Positions 34,535-42,130 of a DNA stretch of 64,000 bases are shown piece by piece. A program made the translations under genes and the position numbers. The stretch covers positions 1,178,001 to 1,242,000 of the forward strand of contig JAILWO010000002.1 of the NCBI GenBank assembly GCA_025698895.1. The letters are read 5' to 3'. The notes beneath the pieces are model-generated. The model saw only the letters and a list, made by a program, of their open reading frames with translations. It was not told the origin of the DNA and did no database searches. This DNA comes from Rhizobiaceae bacterium (GTDB lineage Bacteria; Pseudomonadota; Alphaproteobacteria; Rhizobiales; Rhizobiaceae). The first letter of the stretch is position 1; each line of letters starts with the position of its first letter.

Positions 34535-34981
34535 ATGATCGACGACGTCTACAACGCACGCATCATCGAACTCGCCGGCAACATCCCCCGCATCGGGCGG
34601 CTGGACAATCCGGACGCCACGGCGCGCGCCCATTCCAAGCTGTGTGGCTCCACGGTGATTGTCGACCTGGCGATGAAAGACGGGGTCGTGACCGATTTCG
34701 CTCATGACGTGAAGGCCTGCGCGCTTGGCCAGGCTTCCTCTTCCGTCATGGCCTCGAGCGTCGTCGGCGCCACGGCCGAGGAATTGCGCGCCGTGCGCGA
34801 AACGATGCTGAAGATGCTGAAGGAGGAGGGGCCGCCGCCCGAGGGTCGCTTCGCCGATCTCAAATATCTGGAGCCGGTGCGCGACTACAAGGCGCGCCAT
34901 GCCTCGACCATGCTGACCTTCGACGCGGTGGTCGATGCGATCGGCCAGATCGAGGCCCGCTCGGCCGGGCGGGCGGCCTGA
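34535..34981 (+). CDS. NifU N-domain/IscU-like iron-sulphur scaffold protein
   Basis: A 148-residue IscU-fold protein. Cysteines lie in SKLCGSTVIVDL and DVKACALGQASSSVMASSVV, matching two of the usual three cluster ligands; the third is not obvious, as in the short rhizobial homologues adjacent to yidD. It may bind or carry iron-sulphur clusters. ATG at 34535 has GGGAGCAGGA upstream. It is normally followed by yidD; here the MntA/HepT pair lies between. Confidence 0.82.
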   Translation: MIDDVYNARIIELAGNIPRIGRLDNPDATARAHSKLCGSTVIVDLAMKDGVVTDFAHDVKACALGQASSSVMASSVVGATAEELRAVRETMLKMLKEEGPPPEGRFADLKYLEPVRDYKARHASTMLTFDAVVDAIGQIEARSAGRAA

Positions 34982-34988
34982 GGCTGCC

Positions 34989-35279
34989 ATGCGTCCGTCC
35001 GAAGCACTCGCCCTGCACCGCGATGAGGTCCTGGCGATCCTGTCGCGCTATCCGGTGCGCAATCCGCGCGTCTTCGGTTCGGTGGCGCGCGGCGAGGACA
35101 CCGAAGACAGCGACCTCGACATACTGGTCGAGCGTAGCGAGCGCTTGACTTATATAGACCTCGCCCGGCTTGAGATCGATCTCGAGAAGCTGTTGGGCGT
35201 CGATGTCGGTGTGCACACGGCGGCCGAGTTCCGCCCCGCCGTTGCGCGCTTGATAGAGGGCGAATTCCGCGCCTTGTGA
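34989..35279 (+). CDS. mntA: MntA-type minimal nucleotidyltransferase antitoxin
   Basis: A 96-residue MNT-fold nucleotidyltransferase. The GSx10DxD motif is exact: G30-S31 in VFGSVARGE and D42/D44 in SDLDILVE. In MntA-HepT systems this enzyme adds AMP units to the HepT toxin tyrosine and so neutralises it. The start at 34989 lies 7 bp after the NifU-like gene. The toxin gene overlaps its stop (TGATG), the standard coupling. The pair interrupts a usually adjacent housekeeping pair, consistent with acquisition. Confidence 0.9.
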   Translation: MRPSEALALHRDEVLAILSRYPVRNPRVFGSVARGEDTEDSDLDILVERSERLTYIDLARLEIDLEKLLGVDVGVHTAAEFRPAVARLIEGEFRAL

Positions 35280-35632
35280 TGGCCAGTGAAAGTCGCACCG
35301 TCGCCGAACGCATAGCCGACATTCTGGATTGGGGCGCACGCCTTGAGCGCGTTATGGCAAGCACGTCGAGGGACCGGTTCGCCGACGACGAGATCGCTCA
35401 ACTGGCGGCCGCGAAATGCATCGAAGCGATCGGTGAGGCGGCCGGCGGGCTTCCGAAGCGAGATCCTTCCATCGCCGCTCGCCATCCTGACCTTGCGCTT
35501 GCCGAGGCCTACCGCATGCGCAACAGGCTTTCGCACGGCTATCACTCGATCGACTGGGCGACCGTATGGGACACCGCGACGATCTATGTCCCAAAGCTTT
35601 TGGTTGCCGTGCGGACCATTCGTGAGGGCTGA
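35279..35632 (+). CDS. hepT: HepT-type HEPN RNase toxin
   Basis: A 117-residue all-helical HEPN protein. The catalytic Rx4HxY motif is complete at R81-H86-Y88 (RNRLSHGY). Family members cleave RNA, and the tyrosine is the site modified by MntA. ATG at 35279 overlaps the mntA stop; GTG 35276 is an alternative. yidD begins one base after its stop, so the toxin pair is embedded in the transcript of core genes. This is a second HEPN protein in the window, unrelated in length and motif spacing to the one at 19141. Confidence 0.9.
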   Translation: MASESRTVAERIADILDWGARLERVMASTSRDRFADDEIAQLAAAKCIEAIGEAAGGLPKRDPSIAARHPDLALAEAYRMRNRLSHGYHSIDWATVWDTATIYVPKLLVAVRTIREG

Positions 35633-35633
35633 C

Positions 35634-35963
35634 ATGTCCGCCTCCCGCAACTATTCCGGTCCCTGGCCGCGCACGCCGCCGCGGCTCCTCGGCACCGGGC
35701 TGGTTCGTCTCTACCAGTTCACGCTCTCCGGCTTTGTCGGCAATACGTGCCGCCATCTGCCGACCTGTTCGGAATACGCCTATGAGGCGATCGCCCGCCA
35801 CGGCCTGTGGGCCGGCGTGTGGATGGCGCTGTTCCGCGTCTCGCGCTGCGGGCCGGGCGGCACGCACGGCATCGACAACGTTCCCGACCGGCTGGACCCA
35901 CACCTCGCCTGGTACCTGCCATGGCGCTATCGCAAGGTCTCGGCGGGAACGCATCGCGGTTGA
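35634..35963 (+). CDS. yidD: Membrane protein insertion efficiency factor YidD
   Basis: The 109-residue protein shows the YidD signature: LVRLYQFTLSGFVGNTCRHL, PTCSEYAYEAIARHG with the conserved cysteines, and SRCGPGGTHGIDNVP. YidD assists YidC-mediated insertion at the inner membrane through an amphipathic helix. ATG at 35634 follows the hepT stop by one base. The location downstream of nifU-like genes is normal for rhizobia. Confidence 0.95.
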   Translation: MSASRNYSGPWPRTPPRLLGTGLVRLYQFTLSGFVGNTCRHLPTCSEYAYEAIARHGLWAGVWMALFRVSRCGPGGTHGIDNVPDRLDPHLAWYLPWRYRKVSAGTHRG

Positions 35964-36070
35964 CCGGCCGGCCCGCGCGTGGTCCTTGGCCGTTGTGGCG
36001 CTTGCCGGGCGCCGCCGAGGCTGGCAGTCTCCCGCAGGGGGCGGATTCCCGAAGCCAAGGAGGTGGGCCG

Positions 36071-36247
36071 ATGGCGCACAAGTTCGAGATCTACAAGGAC
36101 AAGGCTGGCGAGTATCGCGTGCGTTTCAAATACAACAGCGAGACGATGTTCTCGACCGAGGGTTACAGCTCGAAATCGAGCGCGCAGAACGCCATCGAGT
36201 CGATCAAGAAGAACGGCCCCGCCGCCGAGGTCGAGGACAACAGCTAG
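36071..36247 (+). CDS. DUF1508/YegP-like small protein
   Basis: A 58-residue protein comprising one YegP-type repeat: FEIYKDKAGEYRVRFKYNSE, then GYSSKSSAQNAIESIKKNGP. These small beta-rich proteins have no settled function. ATG at 36071 has AGGAGGTG 6 bp upstream, an unusually strong site. A 19-bp perfect hairpin follows 9 bp after the stop. Confidence 0.85.
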   Translation: MAHKFEIYKDKAGEYRVRFKYNSETMFSTEGYSSKSSAQNAIESIKKNGPAAEVEDNS

Positions 36248-36256
36248 TTGCCGCGT

Positions 36257-36304
36257 TTCCGGCATTTGCGTCCCGTCCAGTCGGTCGGGACGCAAATGCC
36301 GGAA
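36257..36304. repeat. Palindromic repeat downstream of DUF1508 gene
   Basis: TTCCGGCATTTGCGTCCCG (36257-36275) and its perfect complement (36286-36304) enclose 10 nt. The stem core is nearly the same as that of the element at 57117 (TTTCCGACATTTGC), and both begin at a CTAG containing the preceding stop codon. A stray AAATGTCGGTTTCA half lies at about 36384-36397. The stem may also act as terminator, though no T-run is seen. Confidence 0.65.
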
Positions 36305-36553
36305 GCCAGTGACCCGCTGGCACCTCCACCATCTCGTGGAGTATCGGAACCCGACATGCGGTTCGCCAAGCAACGGGCTTCAAATGTCGGTTTCACCCCG
36401 TGGGCCGCCCTATCGCGGCAAAGCGAGGCCCTGGCGCCGGGTCGGTGGATCGCCCGATGTTCATATTTTGTTCACCTCGTCGCCGCGAGGTGGTTGACGA
36501 GAGAACAAAACACGAACACAATCCCGACATCAAGGGATACGGGAGACATCGCC

Positions 36554-36640
36554 ATGCCGGATATCGTTCAGGACGTCGTTTCGCTGGTCACCGTCAGCCT
36601 CTTCGTGGTCACGCTCGCGGCTTGGGTCGGCGCGCTGTAG
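36554..36640 (+). CDS. Possible 28-residue membrane peptide
   Basis: ATG at 36554 is preceded by GGGAG at about 9 bp and opens MPDIVQDVVSLVTVSLFVVT then LAAWVGAL, a single transmembrane helix. Short hydrophobic proteins of this type exist in rhizobia, but coding cannot be proved from one sequence. It lies between the palindromic repeat region and the convergent ggt gene. Confidence 0.4.
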   Translation: MPDIVQDVVSLVTVSLFVVTLAAWVGAL

Positions 36641-36650
36641 GGCAGGGCGC

Positions 36651-38408
36651 TCAGTCGCCCAGCGCCACGCCTTCGCGGCGCGGGTCGGCCCCGCCGGTCA
36701 GGCCGCCGGGGCCGATCGTCACGCCATGCAGCCCGGAGTTGAGTTCGCCCGCCCGCACCTCGTAGCCGAAGGCAGCGAGGTCGTCGGCGAGGTCATCCGC
36801 GCTTGTGCCCGCCTCCAGCATGTAGCGACCGAACGGATTGGCAAGATGCGGCAGCGAGATCGCGCGCTGCATGTCCATGCGCCAGTCGATCAGCGCCACG
36901 ATGGTCTTGGCGACATAGGGGATGATGGTCGCGCCGCCGGGCGAGCCCAGCGCGTGCACGGGCTTTCCGTCTTGCAGAATGATGGTCGGCGACATGGACG
37001 AGCGCGGCCGCTTGCCGGGCTCGACCCGGTTGGCGATCGCGTCGCCGTCCTGCTTCGGCGCGAAGGAGAAGTCGGTGAGCTGGTTGTTGAGCAGCATCCC
37101 CGCCGCCATCAGGCGCGCGCCGAAAGCGTTTTCGACGGAACTGGTCATCGAAGCGACGTTGCCGGCGTCGTCGACGATCACCATGTGGCTGGTCGCCGGC
37201 TGCTCCAGGCTCGTGCCGTCGATCCTCAGCTCGGCTTTCTCCCAGGGCGGCTCGCCAGCCTTCACCTCGTCGGGTCCCATCGCGGTCGGCCGGCGGATCA
37301 GCGCCGCGCGGCTTTCCAGATAGCCCCTGTCAAGCATGCCTTCGGGCACGCGCACGAAATCCGGATCGGCTAGATATCGGCCGCGATCGGCGAAGGCCAG
37401 CCGCGTTGCCTCGCCGAATATGCGCCAGCTTTCGGGATCGTCGGGGCCGAGCGTCGACAGGTCGAAGCCTTCAACCATGCCCAGGATCTGCCCCACGGTG
37501 ATCGCGCCGGAGGAAGGGGGCCCCATGCCGCAGACCTCGTGGCCGCGATAGTCGATGCATGCCGCCGGCCGCTCCTTGGCCTCATAGCCGGCCAGATCGT
37601 CGAGCGTCATCGCGCCGGGATTGGTCTCGTGGCCCGTCACGGCCACCACGATCGCTTCGGCGATCGGCCCGGCATGGAAGGCATCGGCCCCGCCTTCGGC
37701 GATTGCCCTCAGCGTCTCGGCATAAGTGGGGTTGGAGAGCCGGTCACCCGCCGCCAGCGGCTTGCCTCCGGGGAAGAAATAGCCCGCCGTCGTCGGCTGC
37801 GCGCCAAGCTTGTCGGCGTCCGCTGCGACCAGGGCGGCCAGCCGCGGCGAGACCTCGAAGCCCTCGCTGGCCAGTTTGATCGCCGGGTCGAACAGCGCCG
37901 CCCAGTCGAGCCTGCCCCAGCGCCGATGCGCCGTTTCCAGCAGCCGCGGCACGCCGGGCACGCCCACGGAGCGCCCGCCGACCACCGCCTCAAAGAAGCC
38001 GAGCGGCTCGCCATCCGCGTCTAGGAAGAGGTCCGGTGTGGCCGCCGCTGGCGCCGTCTCGCGCCCGTCGATGGTGGTCATCTCGCCGGTGGCCGCATCG
38101 TACCAGACCAGGAACGCGCCGCCGCCCATGCCCGAGGATTGCGGCTCGACCAGCCCCAGCACGGTCTGGACCGCCACCAGGGCGTCGGCCGCGCTGCCGC
38201 CCTTCCGCAGCACCTCCAGCCCGGCTTCGGCCGCAAGCGGATTGGCGGCCGCCACCATGTGGCGCGTCGCGTGTGCGGCCGGTCGGGCCTGCATGCCGGT
38301 CGCCGCTTCGGGCGCGATCGTGTCCGACGCCTGCTGGGCGGCTGCCGCGACCGGCGCCAGCAGGGCGAGCGACAGCATGGTTCGAATGAGAAAGGCGTGA
38401 CCTGGCAT
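36651..38408 (-). CDS. ggt: Gamma-glutamyltransferase
   Basis: Cleaves the gamma-glutamyl bond of glutathione in the periplasm. The 585-residue precursor has a signal peptide (FLIRTMLSLALLAPVAAAAA-like) and ATRHMVAAANPLAAEAGLEV at the start of the large subunit. The autoprocessing and nucleophile threonine lies in ATSHMVIVDDAGNVASMTSS, beginning the small subunit. GSPGGATIIPYV near the end is conserved. ATG at 38408 has GGAGGA upstream. Confidence 0.94.
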   Translation of the reverse strand: MPGHAFLIRTMLSLALLAPVAAAAQQASDTIAPEAATGMQARPAAHATRHMVAAANPLAAEAGLEVLRKGGSAADALVAVQTVLGLVEPQSSGMGGGAFLVWYDAATGEMTTIDGRETAPAAATPDLFLDADGEPLGFFEAVVGGRSVGVPGVPRLLETAHRRWGRLDWAALFDPAIKLASEGFEVSPRLAALVAADADKLGAQPTTAGYFFPGGKPLAAGDRLSNPTYAETLRAIAEGGADAFHAGPIAEAIVVAVTGHETNPGAMTLDDLAGYEAKERPAACIDYRGHEVCGMGPPSSGAITVGQILGMVEGFDLSTLGPDDPESWRIFGEATRLAFADRGRYLADPDFVRVPEGMLDRGYLESRAALIRRPTAMGPDEVKAGEPPWEKAELRIDGTSLEQPATSHMVIVDDAGNVASMTSSVENAFGARLMAAGMLLNNQLTDFSFAPKQDGDAIANRVEPGKRPRSSMSPTIILQDGKPVHALGSPGGATIIPYVAKTIVALIDWRMDMQRAISLPHLANPFGRYMLEAGTSADDLADDLAAFGYEVRAGELNSGLHGVTIGPGGLTGGADPRREGVALGD

Positions 38409-38451
38409 GTCTCGTTCCTCCGGCCGCCCCGGCCGGCCCCATCCTACTCTG

Positions 38452-39162
38452 TCACGCGACCGGACCGAAGACCTCCTTAAACGCCGCTTTCAGCGCGACG
38501 TCCAGATCGGCCATCGTCACCGGAAGGCCGAGATCGACCAGGCTGGTCACGCCGTGGCCGGCTATGCCGCAGGGCACGATGCCACCGTAATGCGACAGGT
38601 CGGGCTCGACATTGATCGCCACGCCGTGGAAAGAGACCCAGCGTCTCAGCCTGATGCCGATCGCCGCGATCTTGTCCTCCGCCGGCGCTCCGCCCGCCAG
38701 CGGCGGCCGGTCGGGCCTTGCGACCCACACACCCACGCGGTCCGCGCGCCGCTCGCCCCTCACGTTGAAATCCGCCAGCGCCCGGATGATCCATTCCTCC
38801 AGCGCGGCCACGAAGGCGCGCACGTCCTCGCGCCGCCGTTTCAGGTCGAGCATGACATAAGCCACGCGCTGGCCGGGTCCGTGATAGGTGTATTCGCCGC
38901 CGCGCCCGGCCTGATGAACGGGAAAGCGGCCGCCGTCGAGCAGGTCCTTGGGCCGTGCGCTCGTGCCGGCTGTATAAAGCGGCGGATGCTCGACCAGCCA
39001 GATCCGCTCTTGCGCCTTGCCTTCGCGAATGGCAGCGGCAAGCAGCTCCATTTCGGCAAGCCCTCGCGCGTAGTCGAGCAGCCCCGGCTCGATCACCCAT
39101 TCGACCGGCGGCGAGCCGTCGCGGGCGGGAAAGCTGGCTGGATTGATGTCTCGCTGAAGCAT
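38452..39162 (-). CDS. lipB: Octanoyltransferase LipB
   Basis: Transfers octanoyl from acyl carrier protein to lipoyl domains. The 236-residue protein has [15 protein letters not shown], the signature [37 protein letters not shown] with the catalytic lysine, and the cysteine in [14 protein letters not shown]. It is followed, tail to head, by ggt. The 177-bp gap to the next gene at 39339 holds no supportable feature. Confidence 0.96.
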   Translation of the reverse strand: MLQRDINPASFPARDGSPPVEWVIEPGLLDYARGLAEMELLAAAIREGKAQERIWLVEHPPLYTAGTSARPKDLLDGGRFPVHQAGRGGEYTYHGPGQRVAYVMLDLKRRREDVRAFVAALEEWIIRALADFNVRGERRADRVGVWVARPDRPPLAGGAPAEDKIAAIGIRLRRWVSFHGVAINVEPDLSHYGGIVPCGIAGHGVTSLVDLGLPVTMADLDVALKAAFKEVFGPVA

Positions 39163-39338
39163 GGGCGGGTCCGTGTCGCCTTCATATGGCTGTTTGGTTC
39201 CGCAGCGTCCAGAGCGCGGCCCGCGCGGCGCAGCCGATCAAGAAGCCGGTCCCGACAGGAAGAGCCGGCGCTGCGACACCGCGCGCCATGTCCGCGACCT
39301 TACGGCCGATCCGGGCCCGGAAAGGCATGGTGCGGGTT

Positions 39339-39713
39339 TCAGCGGCCCGACTGCCTCCCCTGGCCGGCATCCACCGGCGTGGATGATGGCACGACCCTGA
39401 GATTTTCGGGCAAGGGCAGGCTGGAACATCGCAGATGCATCTCGCGCGCGAACAGCTTTCGCTTCATGTCCTGATGCTCTCTGCTGGCGAGCGCGATTCC
39501 AAGTCCATATGGTCCAAGCATGAGCCCGACCGGAAGGCTCATCGGCTTCTTTTCCTCGAGATCGTAGCGCAAGGCCGCCATACGCGTCTCTTCGCATTCC
39601 GGCGACAGCCATTTCGGGTCCTGGGGCGAGAGCGAACTGGCATATTCGGCGGGCGGCGTGGTGCACCCGGCAGCCGCGAAAAGCGCCATGATGGCTAGGA
39701 TTCTTGCGTTCAT
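39339..39713 (-). CDS. Small lipoprotein
   Basis: A 124-residue protein with signal and lipobox MNARILAIMALFAAAGC; the cysteine at residue 17 is the lipidation site. The mature part has two more cysteines (SPECEE and LRCSS) and a hydrophobic PVGLMLGPYGLGIAL stretch. No family recognised. ATG at 39713 gives the clean lipobox; a longer frame does not. The 405 bp between it and 40119 contain GC-rich inverted repeats but no gene that can be supported. Confidence 0.68.
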   Translation of the reverse strand: MNARILAIMALFAAAGCTTPPAEYASSLSPQDPKWLSPECEETRMAALRYDLEEKKPMSLPVGLMLGPYGLGIALASREHQDMKRKLFAREMHLRCSSLPLPENLRVVPSSTPVDAGQGRQSGR

Positions 39714-40118
39714 ACCGGTAGGCCCTGAAGCCGATTGTGGGAGAGCCGTCCGTGACCGGTTACCGGTTTCGAACGGCCGTCGGGAAACCGACAGCTCTTG
39801 CATGTGCGGGCGAATCGCCTCCGAAAGATAGGGGCGGCGCTCCCGAAGGAGCGTTGCCTGAGTGCCGACCCCGCGAGCGCCCCCGATCTCGGGTCCGCCG
39901 CATATGCAAATTCGCTGAATCGCCGGCCGCGGCCAATTAAATCCATGTTACAGATTGTTTCCGCGGGTGCGGCGCCACCCAGGGACAGAGGCCCGGTACT
40001 CGGCGACCGCAACCGCTTGGGCGGGGTGGCTTAACGCGCGCCGTGGCTTTGATCCCGCCAGTCAGCCCATCAAGGCCGGATTGTCGAGAGCTGTGTGGTT
40101 GCCCTGGGAGGCGGCACC

Positions 40119-40346
40119 GTGCAAGATTGTCCGATGGGCAAGCGTCTGGACGACAAGCTCGACTGCAAACGCTGCGGGACGATCTCTCTGGAGATCCCCG
40201 AAGACGCAACCGAAGACACGCTCATCCACTGCAGCAGCTGCGGCGCCTTGATGGGTACCTGGGGCGAGCTTCAGGACGACTTCCACAAGCAGGCTCGTGG
40301 TGGCGGCGTCTTCGACCTAGACGATGGGAACATCGAGGAACACTGA
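40119..40346 (+). CDS. Small zinc-ribbon-like protein
   Basis: A 75-residue protein with two CxxC pairs, CKRC and CSSC, spaced as in a zinc ribbon, followed by GTWGELQDDFHKQARGGGVF. GTG at 40119 has GGGAGG 7 bp upstream; ATG at 40134 is possible. Similar short proteins are conserved in Hyphomicrobiales without known function. Confidence 0.7.
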   Translation: MQDCPMGKRLDDKLDCKRCGTISLEIPEDATEDTLIHCSSCGALMGTWGELQDDFHKQARGGGVFDLDDGNIEEH

Positions 40347-40482
40347 TCCCGACAGGCTGAGCATCCATGGGGAACCGGTACAAGTCCTCCGTTCCCGGCG
40401 GACCCTGCTTTGCGCTGCTCCGCTCCCGCATTGCCTCGCCGTTCAAGGCCTTGGCTGGGATCCCGGTCTATGGGAATGGTGA

Positions 40483-40568
40483 TGGTGCGGTCGAGAAGAC
40501 TCGAACTTCCACGGGTTGCCCCACAGCGACCTCAACGCTGCGCGTCTACCAATTCCGCCACGACCGCA
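40483..40568 (-). tRNA. tRNA-Leu (GAG)
   Basis: An 86-nt type II tRNA on the minus strand with encoded CCA. The anticodon stem CAGCG/CGCTG encloses TTGAGGT, anticodon GAG. A long variable arm and the T-loop TTCGAGT are present, and the acceptor TGCGGTC pairs with GACCGCA. Confidence 0.95.
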
Positions 40569-40728
40569 CGTCACGAAATGGCCGGCCGAACCGGCCCGCC
40601 GCATCTAGCAAAACGGTTTGTGGGAAACAAGTGCGGCGAACCGAATAAAACCGCCACGTGGCGCGGGTCGTGAAAGCGGATGCGGCCAGCCGTTGAACCC
40701 AACGGATATATATCTCGTTAGTCCGTCG

Positions 40729-41724
40729 ATGCAGAAGGTTGGTGAACCGCAAGAGGCCGCCACGCAAAGGCCCCGGCCACGTTATCGCAAGCGCACCTGG
40801 TCGCTGGCCATAGTCCTTTTAATTGCCGGAGCCGTGGCGCTTCTCGCGATCGTGCCCGAATACATCCTCTATCGCCAGCGGCTCGCCTTCAGCATTCTGG
40901 AACTGGGCGGCGGCGACATTACGCTGACCGCCTTCGATCAGCATACGGCGGACGGACTTGTCTTGCGCTCATGGTATGTGGCGCCGGAGGAGGATCGGCC
41001 GACCATCGTCTATTTCGCCGGTCGCGACGGCGACATTGTCCGAAAGCCCGCCCATCTCATGCGGCTCACCGAGCAGGGCTACGGCCTTCTTCTCGCCGGC
41101 TATCGTGGCTACGGCGGCAATCCCGGCAGCCCGACCGAACGCGCCCTGTACCGCGATGCCGGTGCATTGCTGGCCCAGGCGGACGATGCCGGCCTCGCAC
41201 CCAACGGTTACATCATCTATGGCTATTCGATGGGCTCCAGCGTCGCCAGCGACGTCGCGGTCCATGTCGAGCCCAGGGCGGTCATCCTGGAGGCTCCCAT
41301 CTCCACCTTTGGCGCCGCGGTGCGCCAGCAGGTCTACGGTTTTCCGCTCTGGCTGGTCAGGACCGAATTCGACAACCTCGCCCGGGTCTCCGAACTCGAC
41401 GTGCCGCTCCTGATCCTGGCTGGCGGCGCGGACACGGTCACACCACCCTCCTTCGCGCTTGCCTTGGCCGCCGCGCGCAAGAACAAGGTGACGCTGGAGA
41501 TCATCGAGGATGCCACGCATCTCAGCATCATTCGCCTGGGCGGCGGCGAGATCGTGCGTGACTTCATAGCGGATCTGGATGAGGCGCTCGAGCCGGAGGA
41601 GGCGCCACCGCTTGAACTTCAGCATGCCGGTTTCCCCGGCGCGAAAGCGATTGCCTGGCTGCGGTCCATGCTTGGCTGGAGCGAGCCGCCGCTGGCGGCC
41701 AGGCCGACCGGCGACCCTGCTTGA
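40729..41724 (+). CDS. Membrane-anchored alpha/beta hydrolase
   Basis: A 331-residue protein. One N-terminal transmembrane helix (TWSLAIVLLIAGAVALLAIV) precedes an alpha/beta hydrolase domain: AGYRGYGGNPGSPTE oxyanion region, nucleophile GYSMGSS, aspartate in LILAGGADTVTPP, and histidine in DATHLSI. It resembles the BEM46/serine aminopeptidase-like group. Substrate unknown. ATG at 40729. Confidence 0.85.
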   Translation: MQKVGEPQEAATQRPRPRYRKRTWSLAIVLLIAGAVALLAIVPEYILYRQRLAFSILELGGGDITLTAFDQHTADGLVLRSWYVAPEEDRPTIVYFAGRDGDIVRKPAHLMRLTEQGYGLLLAGYRGYGGNPGSPTERALYRDAGALLAQADDAGLAPNGYIIYGYSMGSSVASDVAVHVEPRAVILEAPISTFGAAVRQQVYGFPLWLVRTEFDNLARVSELDVPLLILAGGADTVTPPSFALALAAARKNKVTLEIIEDATHLSIIRLGGGEIVRDFIADLDEALEPEEAPPLELQHAGFPGAKAIAWLRSMLGWSEPPLAARPTGDPA

Positions 41725-41738
41725 CGAATCCGGATGCT

Positions 41739-41999
41739 TTAGAATTCCAGCAGCACGTCGGCCTCGCGCGCCGCCTCGACGAAAGCGTTGCGCGCATCGA
41801 CCGTGGAGCGGTGCCCGTCCAGCGCCTTCAGGCAGGCGTCGAGGGCCGTTTCGTGACGCTTGCCGCGGGCAGGCCAGGCAACATCGGCCAGCATGCGGGC
41901 CGCCTGCTCGGCCGACCAGACATCGGTGCTTGCTATGTCTAGCCTCACCTTCACCGGCAGGTGAAACGGTTTGGCCCGATCGGTGATGATTGTCTCCAT
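41739..41999 (-). CDS. DUF982 family protein
   Basis: An 86-residue protein of the rhizobial DUF982 family: VDARNAFVEAAREADVLLEF at the end, ALDACLKALDGHRS in the middle and WSAEQAARMLADVAWPARGK before it. The N-terminus (AKPFHLPVKVRLD) shows what an intact DUF982 start looks like and supports the view that the copy at 7227 has lost its own. Function unknown. Confidence 0.8.
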   Translation of the reverse strand: METIITDRAKPFHLPVKVRLDIASTDVWSAEQAARMLADVAWPARGKRHETALDACLKALDGHRSTVDARNAFVEAAREADVLLEF

Positions 42000-42130
42000 C
42001 TTGTTGTCCTCGCCGGATGGTTCGCCCGCCGGCGGGGACAGTCGCCCCTGCGCCCTGCGGGCGGTCTCGTGACGGTGGTCTGCGCCAGCCTTGGTCCAGC
42101 CGAAACGGCGGGACCGGCGCTAAGTTCCTA

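Noticed and set aside
39710-40012. A 100-codon minus-strand frame in the 39.7-40.1 kb gap
   Set aside because: No domain, no ribosome binding site and low-complexity composition; not supportable as a gene.
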